54,865 nucleotides of DNA from contig JAZSGT010000025.1 in the NCBI GenBank assembly GCA_045532865.1, positions 1 to 54,865 of the forward strand, in the 5' to 3' direction. Position numbers and translations under genes: made by a program. Below are positions 16,278-25,070 of this stretch, piece after piece; the first letter of the stretch is position 1; each line of letters opens with the position of its first letter. Source of the stretch: RGIG4140 sp045532865. Its GTDB lineage: Bacteria > Pseudomonadota > Alphaproteobacteria > CAAHEQ01 > UBA3637. The notes under the pieces were generated by a model. That model worked only from the letters and a program-made list of their open reading frames with translations, had not been told where the DNA came from and did not search any database.

Positions 16278-18080
16278 TTATTCATCACCAATTTTAAGGG
16301 CATTGATAAATGCTGTTTGAGGGATTTCAACATTCCCAAATTGACGCATTCTCTTTTTACCTTCTTTTTGTTTTTCAAGCAGTTTTCTTTTGCGAGTGAT
16401 ATCCCCACCATAACATTTTGCTGTAACGTCTTTTCTAAAGGCAGAAATATCTTCTCTTGCAATGATTTTACCACCAATACTTGCTTGGATTGGAATTTTA
16501 AATTGATGACGAGGGATGAGGGTTTTTAATCTTTCGCAAATTTGGCGACCTCTACGTTCAGCTTGTGACCTGTGTGCCAAAAATGCTAAGGCATCAACTT
16601 GCTCACCGTGAACCATAATGTTCACACGTACAAGGTCACTGCGTTCATAATCTGAAACTTCATAGTCAAAGCTTGCATATCCTCTTGAAATGGACTTTAA
16701 TCTATCGTAAAAATCAAAAACAATTTCATTGAGTGGCAAATGATAAACAACCATTGCTCTGTTGCCAACATATGTTAAGTCTTTTTGGACACCACGCCTT
16801 TCTGTGCAAAGTTGTAAAATGCCACCTAAGTATTCATCAGGTGTTAAAATACTTGCTTTCACCCAGGGTTCTTCAATAAATTGAATAGATGAAGGGTCGG
16901 GCATGTCAGCAGGGTTATGCATAGTTAAAACAGTACCGTTTGTTAAATGCACATTATAAGCTACAGAAGGGGCTGTTGTGATAAGGTCTAAATTAAACTC
17001 ACGACTTAAACGCTCCTGGATAATTTCCATATGCAAAAGACCTAAGAACCCACATCTAAATCCTTGACCGAGTGCTTGAGATTTGTCAGGTGTGAATTGG
17101 AAACTTGCGTCATTTAATTGAAGTTTTCCAAGTGATTCTTTTAAGTTTTCATAATCACTCATATCCACAGGGAACAAAGAGCAAAAAACAACGCTTAAAC
17201 TTGGTTTAAACCCTGGGAGTGCCTCATTTGTTGGATTTTTTTCATCAGTAATTGTATCTCCAACACGTGTTTCACCAATGGATTTGATACCACAAATAAT
17301 AAAGCCAAGTTCACCTGTTTTAAGTTCAGTGGTATCTTGCATTTTTGGCATAAAGTGTCCCAATCTTTCCACTTTATAAACAGCATTTGTTGCCATCATT
17401 TTGATAGATGTACCTTTTTTGAGGGTGCCGTCAATAACACGAACTAAAACGATAATGCCTAAATATGAATCATACCAAGAATCAACAAGCATAGCTTTTA
17501 AAGGAGCATTTGAATCCCCTTCGGGAGCCGGTAATTTAGTAACGATTGTTTCTAAAACTTCATCAATACCAATTCCTGTTTTGGCAGAAATAAGAGGGGC
17601 TTCTGATGCGTCAATTCCAATCACATCTTCAATTTGAGCTTTGACTCTGTCAGGTTCGGCAGCCGGTAAGTCAATTTTGTTGATAATAGGCACAATTTCA
17701 TGATTTGCATCCAATGCTTTATAAACATTTGCAAGCGTCTGAGCTTCAACACCTTGTGATGCGTCAACAACCAAAAGAGAACCTTCACAAGCTGCAAGAG
17801 AACGGCTGACTTCATACCCAAAGTCAACGTGGCCTGGGGTGTCAATAAGATTGAGAATATAATCTTTCCCATCTTGTGCTTTGTAATTTAAACGAACAGT
17901 TTGTGCTTTAATGGTAATGCCTCGTTCGCGTTCAATATCCATGTTATCGAGAAGTTGTTCTTTCATTTCTCTATCAGTAACAGCCCCACATTTTTGAATG
18001 AGTCTGTCTGCAAGAGTTGATTTGCCATGGTCAATATGTGCAACAATTGAAAAATTTCTGATATGTGATAAGTCTGTCAT
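16278..18080 (-). CDS. lepA: Elongation factor 4 (LepA), ribosome-associated GTPase
   Basis: A translational GTPase of 600 residues, the standard length. GTPase motifs: G1 AHIDHGKS, G2 ERERGITI, G3 DTPGHVDFG, G4 NKID. The C-terminal LepA-specific domain ends with AKCYGGDITRKRKLLEKQKEGKKRMR, typical of the family. The segment between this gene and groS holds the groES promoter; the segment on its other side holds the tracrRNA of the CRISPR system. Confidence 0.98.
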   Translation of the reverse strand: MTDLSHIRNFSIVAHIDHGKSTLADRLIQKCGAVTDREMKEQLLDNMDIERERGITIKAQTVRLNYKAQDGKDYILNLIDTPGHVDFGYEVSRSLAACEGSLLVVDASQGVEAQTLANVYKALDANHEIVPIINKIDLPAAEPDRVKAQIEDVIGIDASEAPLISAKTGIGIDEVLETIVTKLPAPEGDSNAPLKAMLVDSWYDSYLGIIVLVRVIDGTLKKGTSIKMMATNAVYKVERLGHFMPKMQDTTELKTGELGFIICGIKSIGETRVGDTITDEKNPTNEALPGFKPSLSVVFCSLFPVDMSDYENLKESLGKLQLNDASFQFTPDKSQALGQGFRCGFLGLLHMEIIQERLSREFNLDLITTAPSVAYNVHLTNGTVLTMHNPADMPDPSSIQFIEEPWVKASILTPDEYLGGILQLCTERRGVQKDLTYVGNRAMVVYHLPLNEIVFDFYDRLKSISRGYASFDYEVSDYERSDLVRVNIMVHGEQVDALAFLAHRSQAERRGRQICERLKTLIPRHQFKIPIQASIGGKIIAREDISAFRKDVTAKCYGGDITRKRKLLEKQKEGKKRMRQFGNVEIPQTAFINALKIGDE

Positions 18081-18111
18081 TTGTAATCCTTTTGATTTTT
18101 GCGTATCTTAT

Positions 18112-18245
18112 CAAAAAAAAATCAAAAAATCAAGAAATAAAGAAAGCTCAAGACACCGAAGTGCTTGAGCTTAATATCGAAATGAATTTCTTATTAGCAA
18201 CTTGACAATCAAAACCAATATGATTTAGCTAAAAATCTTTTCGAC
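18112..18245 (-). ncRNA. tracrRNA of the type II-C CRISPR-Cas9 system
   Basis: Read leftwards, this about 130-nt RNA would contain an anti-repeat (18222-18197) complementary to repeat positions 4-29 over 26 uninterrupted base pairs. It is followed by a small GAAA-TTCA-TTTC hairpin and by a strong terminal hairpin: AAGCTCAAG (18172-18164) with CTTGAGCTT (18152-18144), plus CAC/GTG around a TTCG loop. T-rich sequence down to about 18112 should end transcription. The arrangement (anti-repeat, nexus hairpin, terminator hairpin) is that of known tracrRNAs, and it sits beside cas9. Ends are estimated from the promoter and the T runs. Confidence 0.9.
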
Positions 18246-18251
18246 ACCTTT

Positions 18252-18280
18252 ATTATTATCTTTAATTTTTTTTATGTCAA
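18252..18280 (-). promoter_or_regulatory. tracrRNA promoter
   Basis: On the minus strand, a perfect TTGACA (18280-18275), 17 bp and AATAAT (18257-18252, 5 of 6) form a near-consensus sigma-70 promoter. The start would be near 18245, about 20 nt before the anti-repeat. Confidence 0.85.
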
Positions 18281-18299
18281 CTTGTTTTTTGTAAAAAAT

Positions 18300-18335
18300 A
18301 ATGATAATTCTTTAGTATTATTTGAAATTATCATT
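18300..18335 (+). promoter_or_regulatory. Inverted repeat immediately upstream of cas9
   Basis: AATGATAATT (18300-18309) and AATTATCATT (18326-18335) form a perfect 10-bp inverted repeat, with a TATTAT -10-like element (18316-18321) in the 16-bp spacer. The right arm ends 3 bp before the cas9 ribosome site GTGAGGG. It could be an operator or a 5' UTR hairpin. The arms resemble Fur-box halves, but such AT-rich motifs arise easily by chance here. Confidence 0.45.
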
Positions 18336-18347
18336 TGTGAGGGAAAA

Positions 18348-21300
18348 ATGAAATACAGATTAGGTCTAGATATGGGGGCAACATCTATTGGATGGGCTGT
18401 TTTTGATATTGAAAACAAAACACTTGTGAAAACAGGGGTTCGTATTTTTGATGATGGGCGTGAGGATAAAAGTAAAGCATCATTGTGTGTAAAAAGACGT
18501 GATGCAAGAGGGGCAAGACGTCGCCAAAATAGAAAAGTGATACAAAAAAAGGTACTTTTGAAAAAACTGGTTGACTTTGGTTTATTCCCTGTTGATAAAA
18601 ATGAACAGCAAAATTTGAAAAATCTTAATCCATATGAATTAAGAGCAAAAGCTTTGGATGAAAAAATTTCATTATTTGAGTTGGGACGTATTTGTTTTAA
18701 CCTTGTTCAAAGAAAGGGATTTTTATCAAATCGTAAAGATGATAAATCTGAAGGGGGTAAATTAAAAGAGGGTTATCAAAAATTAAAAGATGAAATGAGT
18801 GAAAATAATTGTCGCACATATGGTGAATATTTATATAAAAAATATCCAAATGTTCGACTAAAAAATACATTTGATGAAACAGGAAAATTTATAGGTGGAT
18901 TATTTCCTTTTAGAGAAATATACAAACAAGAATTTGATTGTATATTTGAAAAGCAACGTACTTTTTATCCTTCTATTTTAACAGATAGTGTTATACAACA
19001 TATTCAAGAAGTTTTGTTTTTTCAGCGACCATTGAAAGAGACAGAAGAAGGTGTTTGTACCTTTGAGGAAAATGAAAAATGTATTGCAAAAGCTCATCCC
19101 TTGTTTCAGTCATTTAGAATTTGGCAACAAATTGTTTCTTTGACATTTTCGGGGGAAATAGATTCTGAATACAATCAGTTAACAAAGGAGCGATTAGAAA
19201 AACTTGCTTATATTGCCGAACATCCGGCTAATTTTATTTCGACCAAAAAACGAGTAATAGCATATTCAAATATTAAATCTTGGCTAGAATTGGATAAAAA
19301 GGGTTACTTTAATTATGAAAAGCAAAAAAGTAATACAGAATTAGCAGAAGGTGTTTTGGTGAATACAACGGAATATGCAATTTCTCAATCACAATATTTT
19401 AAGGATTTTTGGAATGCTTTTGATGAAGATACAAAGGGTGAAATTATTAATATATTATCTCGTCCTCAAAGGTATATTGATTTTTCAAAAACAAAATTAT
19501 CAATAGAAAAACAAGATGAATTAATTAAAAATTATTTAAAAAAGCGTTTCCATCTTTCTGAAGATGCAGCAAATGAATTATTATATGAAATTAATTTAGA
19601 AGATGGTTTTTCATCTTTGTCACAAAAGGCAATCTCAAAAATTTTACCATTTATGATGCATGGGCAATTATATTCTGATGCATGTGAGTCTGCTGGATAT
19701 CATCATTCTGTTAAAGAGTATACAAAAAGAGATTTTCTGCCATATTATGGTGAAATATTGGCTCAAAGTTGTTTAGGGAAGAAGCCTAATCCTAAAACAG
19801 AGGAAGAAAGATATGGCAAGATTAATAATGCAACAGTTCATGTTGCCCTTAATCAGATGAGGCATTTGGTTAACGAATTGATATCATTGTATGGTAAGCC
19901 ATTTGACATTTCTATTGAATATGCAAGAGATTTACCAGCTTCAACTGCAGAACGTAAAAAATTGATTCAAACACGCGATAGTAATGAGGCTGAAAATCAA
20001 AAGATTATTGATGAATTGAATAAAAAAATTGAACCAAGGAATTGGTCAAAAAAAGATATTGAAAAGTATAAAATCTGGAAAAATCTTGGTACACCAAAGG
20101 GGGCGAATCCATTAGAGTGTCGGGAATGTCCTTTTACAGGTGAGAAAATATCAGTTTCGGCTTTAATGAATGGTGATTTGTTCCAAGTAGAGCATTTAAT
20201 CCCATTTTCAAGATGTTTTGATGACAGCATTCATAATAAAGTGATAGCTTCAGCAATGGCGAACAAATATAAAGGAGCAAAAACGCCTTACGAAGCTTTT
20301 CACGAAAGTAAAGACGGATTTGATTGGAGAGAAATTCAAAAACGTGCCAAAAAATTAAATTTGGAACAACAATGGCGATTTTCTAAAAATGCAATGATAA
20401 AGTTTGAGGAAAAAGAGGGTCCAATTGCGAGATCTCTTAATGATACAAGATATATGACAAGATTGTTGCAACAATATTTGTTGCCGATTGTGCATGAAGA
20501 TGGTAGCAAAACCGTACAAGCAGTTGTGGGGCAATTAACATCAATGGTTAGAAAATCATGGGGTTTAAATCAATATAAAAATAAAGAAGAAGCAGAAGCT
20601 TATCGTGCCTTACATAATCATCATGCTATGGATGCAGTTGTTGTTTCAGCAATTGATAGAGGGCAAATTGAAAAGGTATCTAGAGATTTAAAAAAGATGT
20701 CAGATTTTGTTATTGATCGTTTTAAAGATGACTTATTTAAATTCAAAGATACAAGTGTTTCAAAAGAAGAAAAAGCTGAGTTGAAGAAAAAAATTAAGGA
20801 TTTTATCAGGGATAAAAAAGAAGGTATCGTGAATGAATATATTCAAATGCCAGAGGGAATGGTTGTATCGGCATTGCGAACGCTTGTTGAAAATATTAAT
20901 ATTTCACATAAACCTAAACTTAAAAAATTAACTGATTCTCATTCAACGATAGGTAAATTGCATGAAGACACAGCCTATGGTTTTAAAGAGTTTATTGATG
21001 ATGTATCTTTAAAAGCAAAATTTAAGTGTGGAGAAAAGATTGTTGATAAAGAGATTGTTGAATATATTCCAATGTTTTATAATAAAGATGATAAGAAGGC
21101 ATATTATGATGCTTATAAAGCATGGTTTATATTAGATGGAAAAGCCAAAACATTAGATGCAAAAACAAAAGAAGAAAAACAAATCAAAAAAGAATTGGAA
21201 AGACAAGAAAAAGAGGCTATCCAATTATTACGGGAATCTTCTTTGAAAGCGTTTAAATGGTTTGTTGGTGGAGGTAATTTTTGTGCTGAGATTTATGAAA

Positions 21301-21764
21301 TTAATCCTCAAAACAAAATCAGAGGCGTTGTAACAAAAGATGGGGGTGTTTGGAAGGGTGAAATTGTTTCAAATTATAATGCCACTATTCGAAATGAAAG
21401 AGGTGAAAAAATCTCTTATTGGCAATATAAATACCCAAATGCAAAACGGATTATGTCATTAAAACGGAATGACATGGTGCTGGGAACTTTTACACGTGAA
21501 GAGGCGTATCAAGATGATTTTCCTTTGGGTATTCAAAATTATGTAAGAAGCATTTTTGAAAAAGATGATACACTTATTGAAACTAATGTTTTGTTTAGAG
21601 TGAAGAAAATTGGGGGAAATGGGCAAATTGCATTAACGCCCCATGATATTGCTAAAGAAGAAAAAAACACAAAATCGTGGGTTGGGACAGCAATATCATT
21701 ACAAAAATATAGAGCAAAAAAAGTTTTTGTTTCACCAACAGGGAGAATTTTAAATGCCAAATAG
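18348..21764 (+). CDS. cas9: CRISPR-associated endonuclease Cas9, type II-C
   Basis: RNA-guided DNA endonuclease of 1138 residues, compact as in type II-C. RuvC-I is YRLGLDMGATSIGWAVF with catalytic Asp8. The Arg-rich bridge helix (KRRDARGARRRQNR) follows near residues 45-60. RuvC-II is ISIEYARDLP with Glu524. The HNH domain has QVEHLIPFSRCFDDS with catalytic His616 and the NKVIASAMANKYKG segment, after a CRECPFTG Cys pair. RuvC-III is HNHHAMDA with His759 and Asp762. All nuclease residues are intact. ATG 18348 follows GAGGG by 4 bp; a further upstream TTG at 18282 would add 22 residues without family similarity. Its end overlaps cas1. tracrRNA is encoded divergently upstream. Confidence 0.98.
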   Translation: MKYRLGLDMGATSIGWAVFDIENKTLVKTGVRIFDDGREDKSKASLCVKRRDARGARRRQNRKVIQKKVLLKKLVDFGLFPVDKNEQQNLKNLNPYELRAKALDEKISLFELGRICFNLVQRKGFLSNRKDDKSEGGKLKEGYQKLKDEMSENNCRTYGEYLYKKYPNVRLKNTFDETGKFIGGLFPFREIYKQEFDCIFEKQRTFYPSILTDSVIQHIQEVLFFQRPLKETEEGVCTFEENEKCIAKAHPLFQSFRIWQQIVSLTFSGEIDSEYNQLTKERLEKLAYIAEHPANFISTKKRVIAYSNIKSWLELDKKGYFNYEKQKSNTELAEGVLVNTTEYAISQSQYFKDFWNAFDEDTKGEIINILSRPQRYIDFSKTKLSIEKQDELIKNYLKKRFHLSEDAANELLYEINLEDGFSSLSQKAISKILPFMMHGQLYSDACESAGYHHSVKEYTKRDFLPYYGEILAQSCLGKKPNPKTEEERYGKINNATVHVALNQMRHLVNELISLYGKPFDISIEYARDLPASTAERKKLIQTRDSNEAENQKIIDELNKKIEPRNWSKKDIEKYKIWKNLGTPKGANPLECRECPFTGEKISVSALMNGDLFQVEHLIPFSRCFDDSIHNKVIASAMANKYKGAKTPYEAFHESKDGFDWREIQKRAKKLNLEQQWRFSKNAMIKFEEKEGPIARSLNDTRYMTRLLQQYLLPIVHEDGSKTVQAVVGQLTSMVRKSWGLNQYKNKEEAEAYRALHNHHAMDAVVVSAIDRGQIEKVSRDLKKMSDFVIDRFKDDLFKFKDTSVSKEEKAELKKKIKDFIRDKKEGIVNEYIQMPEGMVVSALRTLVENINISHKPKLKKLTDSHSTIGKLHEDTAYGFKEFIDDVSLKAKFKCGEKIVDKEIVEYIPMFYNKDDKKAYYDAYKAWFILDGKAKTLDAKTKEEKQIKKELERQEKEAIQLLRESSLKAFKWFVGGGNFCAEIYEINPQNKIRGVVTKDGGVWKGEIVSNYNATIRNERGEKISYWQYKYPNAKRIMSLKRNDMVLGTFTREEAYQDDFPLGIQNYVRSIFEKDDTLIETNVLFRVKKIGGNGQIALTPHDIAKEEKNTKSWVGTAISLQKYRAKKVFVSPTGRILNAK

Positions 21765-22653
21765 GATTATAGAACTTATGAGTGATGGACTGAAAGTGTC
21801 AGTTAATAGAGGCTTTTTGCACGTTGAAAAAGAAGGGAATGTTCTAGCGAACATTCCCTTTAATTCTATCTTATCTTTGGTTGTAACGGGGCATCAAATT
21901 ATTTATACCGACAATCTACTTAGACGTTTATGTGAAGAAAATATCCCACTCATTATTTTGGGGAAAAATTATCTTCCCACTGGGATGCTATATTCTTTTG
22001 AGGGACACCATAAGCAGATGGAAATACAGCATCTGCAAATTGAACAAAAAAAGCCATTATACAAAAAACTTTGGCAATCTATTATTCAAGAAAAGATTAA
22101 AAATCAGTCAAAAGTTTTGGATTATTTTGGACTAGAAAATCCAATTAAAGAAATTTCAAAACATGTATTGTCAGGAGATACGGATAACAAAGAAGGTTAT
22201 GCTGCGAAACTCTATTTTAAAAGTTTGTTTGGGAATAATTTTGTGCGTAATCGCGAATTAGATGGTGTGAATGCTTATTTAAATTATGGATACGCTGTTT
22301 TACGTTCAGCTCTGGCTAGATATGTTGTTGCGAGTGGATTAAATCCCTCTTATGGTATTAATCATCACAATAAGCTTAACCCTTTTTGTTTGGTGGATGA
22401 TTTAATTGAGCCATTTAGACCTGTTGTTGATAAAATTGTTTTTGGGTTTTTTATTCAAAAAAAGATTTTATCCGAATTAACAAGGGATGATAAGGCTGTG
22501 TTTTCAGCTTTGCTTATGGAAGAATTTAAAACAAAAGAGGGATATTCTCCGTTTTATGTTATTTTGCAAGAATGTGTATGGGATTTGGTTAAAAGTTATA
22601 AAAAAGAAAAGTCTTGTTTTGATTTTGACCCATATTTGATTAGTGATGATTAA
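21754..22653 (+). CDS. cas1: CRISPR adaptation integrase Cas1
   Basis: The integrase that, with Cas2, inserts new spacers. 299 residues in the type II-C form. Predicted metal ligands: Glu147 (NKEGYAAKLYF), His205 (GINHHNKLNPFCL) and Glu219 (DDLIEPFRP). Its ATG lies inside the last codons of cas9 (11-bp overlap), so translation is coupled. No csn2 or cas4 follows, which assigns the locus to II-C. Confidence 0.97.
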   Translation: MPNRIIELMSDGLKVSVNRGFLHVEKEGNVLANIPFNSILSLVVTGHQIIYTDNLLRRLCEENIPLIILGKNYLPTGMLYSFEGHHKQMEIQHLQIEQKKPLYKKLWQSIIQEKIKNQSKVLDYFGLENPIKEISKHVLSGDTDNKEGYAAKLYFKSLFGNNFVRNRELDGVNAYLNYGYAVLRSALARYVVASGLNPSYGINHHNKLNPFCLVDDLIEPFRPVVDKIVFGFFIQKKILSELTRDDKAVFSALLMEEFKTKEGYSPFYVILQECVWDLVKSYKKEKSCFDFDPYLISDD

Positions 22654-22990
22654 AATGAAAGAAAAATTAAATGGAAGAAAACTCATGTGGATGATGGTTA
22701 TGTTTGATTTGCCAACAGAGACAAAAGCACAAAGAAAATCAGCAACAAAATTTCGTAAATTTTTGATGGATGAAGGTTTTGAAATGGTACAATTTTCAGT
22801 TTATGTTCAATTCACAGGGACATGGGAAAGCTCACAAAAATTTGTGAGAGCTATTCAACAAAATAATCCCACATATGGAGATGTGAATATTTTGTTTTTC
22901 ACCGATAAACAATTTGAAAGTATTATCCACATTAAAAATAGTGAGAAAAAAAAGTTAAAAAAACAGCCTGATCAATTTGAATTATTCTAA
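22643..22990 (+). CDS. cas2: CRISPR-associated protein Cas2
   Basis: A ferredoxin-like 115-residue partner of Cas1. The first strand MVMFDLPTETKAQRK carries the conserved Asp, followed by FRKFLMDEGFEMVQFSVYVQF. The C-terminus is lysine-rich and ends QPDQFELF. ATG 22643 overlaps the end of cas1 by 11 bp; ATG 22655, just after the cas1 stop, is an alternative. It is the last gene of the cas operon. Confidence 0.96.
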   Translation: MMIKMKEKLNGRKLMWMMVMFDLPTETKAQRKSATKFRKFLMDEGFEMVQFSVYVQFTGTWESSQKFVRAIQQNNPTYGDVNILFFTDKQFESIIHIKNSEKKKLKKQPDQFELF

Positions 22991-23115
22991 AATTGATGAA
23001 ATTTGATTGCGAATCGGAGTGAGAAAACGAATTAATTTGATGAAAAATGATAAGAAAATATATTTAAAAAAATGAATTTTTTAAGTGAAAACTGAGGGTG
23101 AAAATAGTGTTTTTT
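22991..23115. other. Spacer between cas2 and the array terminator; possible adaptation leader
   Basis: An AT-rich noncoding stretch next to the best-conserved end of the array. Because the degenerate repeat is at the opposite end, new spacers were probably added on this side, and this region would then be the leader. I see no ORF or further motif in it. Confidence 0.35.
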
Positions 23116-23161
23116 AAAATAAAAATGCTTAATTTTGATTTAAAAATCAATATATTAAGCA
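23116..23161 (-). terminator. Terminator of the leftward CRISPR transcripts
   Basis: TGCTTAAT (23126-23133) pairs with ATTAAGCA (23154-23161), and inside it TTGATTT (23135-23141) pairs with AAATCAA (23144-23150). On the minus strand the hairpin is followed by TTTTTATTTT (23125-23116). It lies 5 bp beyond the last transcribed repeat and would stop array transcripts before they run antisense into cas2. Confidence 0.8.
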
Positions 23162-23166
23162 CTTAT

Positions 23167-24907
23167 ATTGTAGCATATTGGTTTTGATTGTCAAGTTGCA
23201 ACGAAAAAGGTTATGAGGTTTTAAACGAGATTATTGTAGCATATTGGTTTTGATTGTCAAGTTGCAACTATGAAACGATAAAAGAGTCTCCCTTTTTGAT
23301 TGTAGCATATTGGTTTTGATTGTCAAGTTGCAACGAAGTTTCATAGAATATTTTATATCTTTTTATTGTAGCATATTGGTTTTGATTGTCAAGTTGCAAC
23401 TCTTTTGTTAAAGGAAATTGAAGAATATTTATTGTAGCATATTGGTTTTGATTGTCAAGTTGCAACAAAGGGGTGGTCGGCGAATATGGCGAATAAATTG
23501 TAGCATATTGGTTTTGATTGTCAAGTTGCCACGCCTGCCTCTTGTGCTTCAAGTTCGGCTATATTGTAGCATATTGGTTTTGATTGTCAAGTTGCAACGG
23601 GTGGTATTCTAATTCCCCTTCTTGAATTATTGTAGCATATTGGTTTTGATTGTCAAGTTGCAACCCAAAAATACACCATGGCAGATGTAATTAAATTGTA
23701 GCATATTGGTTTTGATTGTCAAGTTGCAACCATCCCGCATTTGCAACCGAACCTTTCTGCATTGTAGCATATTGGTTTTGATTGTCAAGTTGCAACTTAT
23801 TGCTTGATTCTTTTAATGAAGCCGCAATTGTAGCATATTGGTTTTGATTGTCAAGTTGCAACAAATATCTAGATACATGCCTACGCCTAAACATTGTAGC
23901 ATATTGGTTTTGATTGTCAAGTTGCAACCCAAAGTCGTTGAGCCTCAATTTGTTGCATATTGTAGCATATTGGTTTTGATTGTCAAGTTGCAACTAATGT
24001 TCTGACTCATATGGCTGTCATCAAATTGTAGCATATTGGTTTTGATTGTCAAGTTGCAACTTTTTCCCTTCCGTAAATGTCGAATCGTGATTGTAGCATA
24101 TTGGTTTTGATTGTCAAGTTGCAACGATTGACCTTATTAAGCGTGAGTTAAGAAAATTGTAGCATATTGGTTTTGATTGTCAAGTTGCAACTGATGATGG
24201 CTGATGGTGATGAGGCTGCGAATTGTAGCATATTGGTTTTGATTGTCAAGTTGCAACGTACCACGCTAAGTTGAGGTGTTTCATTGGATTGTAGCATATT
24301 GGTTTTGATTGTCAAGTTGCAACGTCCCCTCTTTCAAGTTTTTCAATATAGCATTGTAGCATATTGGTTTTGATTGTCAAGTTGCAACTCAACAATGTCC
24401 TTCTCGTTCGTAAATTCATTGTAGCATATTGGTTTTGATTGTCAAGTTGCAACTAACATTAGCAATCATTGCCTTAATGTTGGATTGTAGCATATTGGTT
24501 TTGATTGTCAAGTTGCAACCGAGTCAGCGTTAAATAAACCGGATTCATAATTGTAGCATATTGGTTTTGATTGTCAAGTTGCAACCGTTAATGTGTCGCA
24601 GTCTATTTTTTACATATTGTAGCATATTGGTTTTGATTGTCAAGTTGCAACGATTGGTTGTGCGGCTTCATTAAAAGAATCATTGTAGCATATTGGTTTT
24701 GATTGTCAAGTTGCAACCGCCTTTATTGCTTTGAAGAATTGCCCTGTATTGTAGCATATTGGTTTTGATTGTCAAGTTGCAACGTACGCACCCGTGAAGT
24801 TACGAGTCGCATTATTGTAGCATATTGGTTTTGATTGTCAAGTTGCAACTTAAACTGGAAAAGACTCCTTGTCTTTTCAATTGTAGCATATTGGTTTTGA
24901 TTGTCAA
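23167..24907 (-). CRISPR. Type II-C CRISPR array: 26 full 36-bp repeats plus one truncated repeat, 26 spacers
   Basis: Full repeats start at 23167 and recur every 66 bp (65 bp at three places) up to 24814-24849; a partial repeat at 24880-24907 closes the array. In transcript sense the repeat begins GTTGCAACTTGACAATC and ends CAATATGCTACAAT. 23 spacers are 30 nt and three (starting 24061, 24324, 24389) are 29 nt. All full repeats are identical except the one at 23497-23532, which has C for A at 23530 (repeat position 3). Orientation follows from pairing with the tracrRNA anti-repeat. Repeat positions 9-14 (TTGACA) and 31-36 (TACAAT, preceded by TGC) form a promoter with 16-bp spacing in every copy. 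Spacer targets cannot be judged without a search. Confidence 0.99.
24880..24907 (-). repeat. Truncated, transcription-first CRISPR repeat retaining only the promoter part
   Basis: 28 bases match repeat positions 9-36 exactly, i.e. from TTGACA through TGCTACAAT. Positions 1-8 (GTTGCAAC) are degenerate (about half of the bases differ). As the first repeat in the direction of transcription it need only start the crRNA for the adjacent spacer (24850-24879); its 5' part would never be included in a functional crRNA. Confidence 0.9.
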
Positions 24908-25041
24908 TTTGAGTAGATTGTTTTCACTGCGATAATGAAAAAGAGTGTTTGTAAATTTTAATGGTTTAATGTGTTGCTTCTTTTTTGTGAGTAAACGAGT
25001 CTTTTTTCTTAAATCTTTTTGTTAAAAATGAAAGATAATAA

Positions 25042-25070
25042 TTTACTTTTGAAAGTTTTTTTTCTATAAT
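25042..25070 (+). promoter_or_regulatory. Promoter of ybaB-recR
   Basis: TTTACT (25042-25047), 17 bp, and a perfect TATAAT (25065-25070). The start would be near 25077, 37 bp before ATG 25114. The remaining sequence from 24908 to 25041 shows no ORF or other motif. Confidence 0.7.

Noticed and set aside
18282..18347. Upstream TTG start for cas9 adding 22 residues
   Set aside because: No ribosome site, and Cas9 proteins start directly with the RuvC-I strand, as does ATG 18348.
23268..23993. ORFs across the CRISPR array with recurring LQLDNQNQYATI peptides
   Set aside because: They are translations of the repeat itself; period 66 is a multiple of 3, which keeps frames open.
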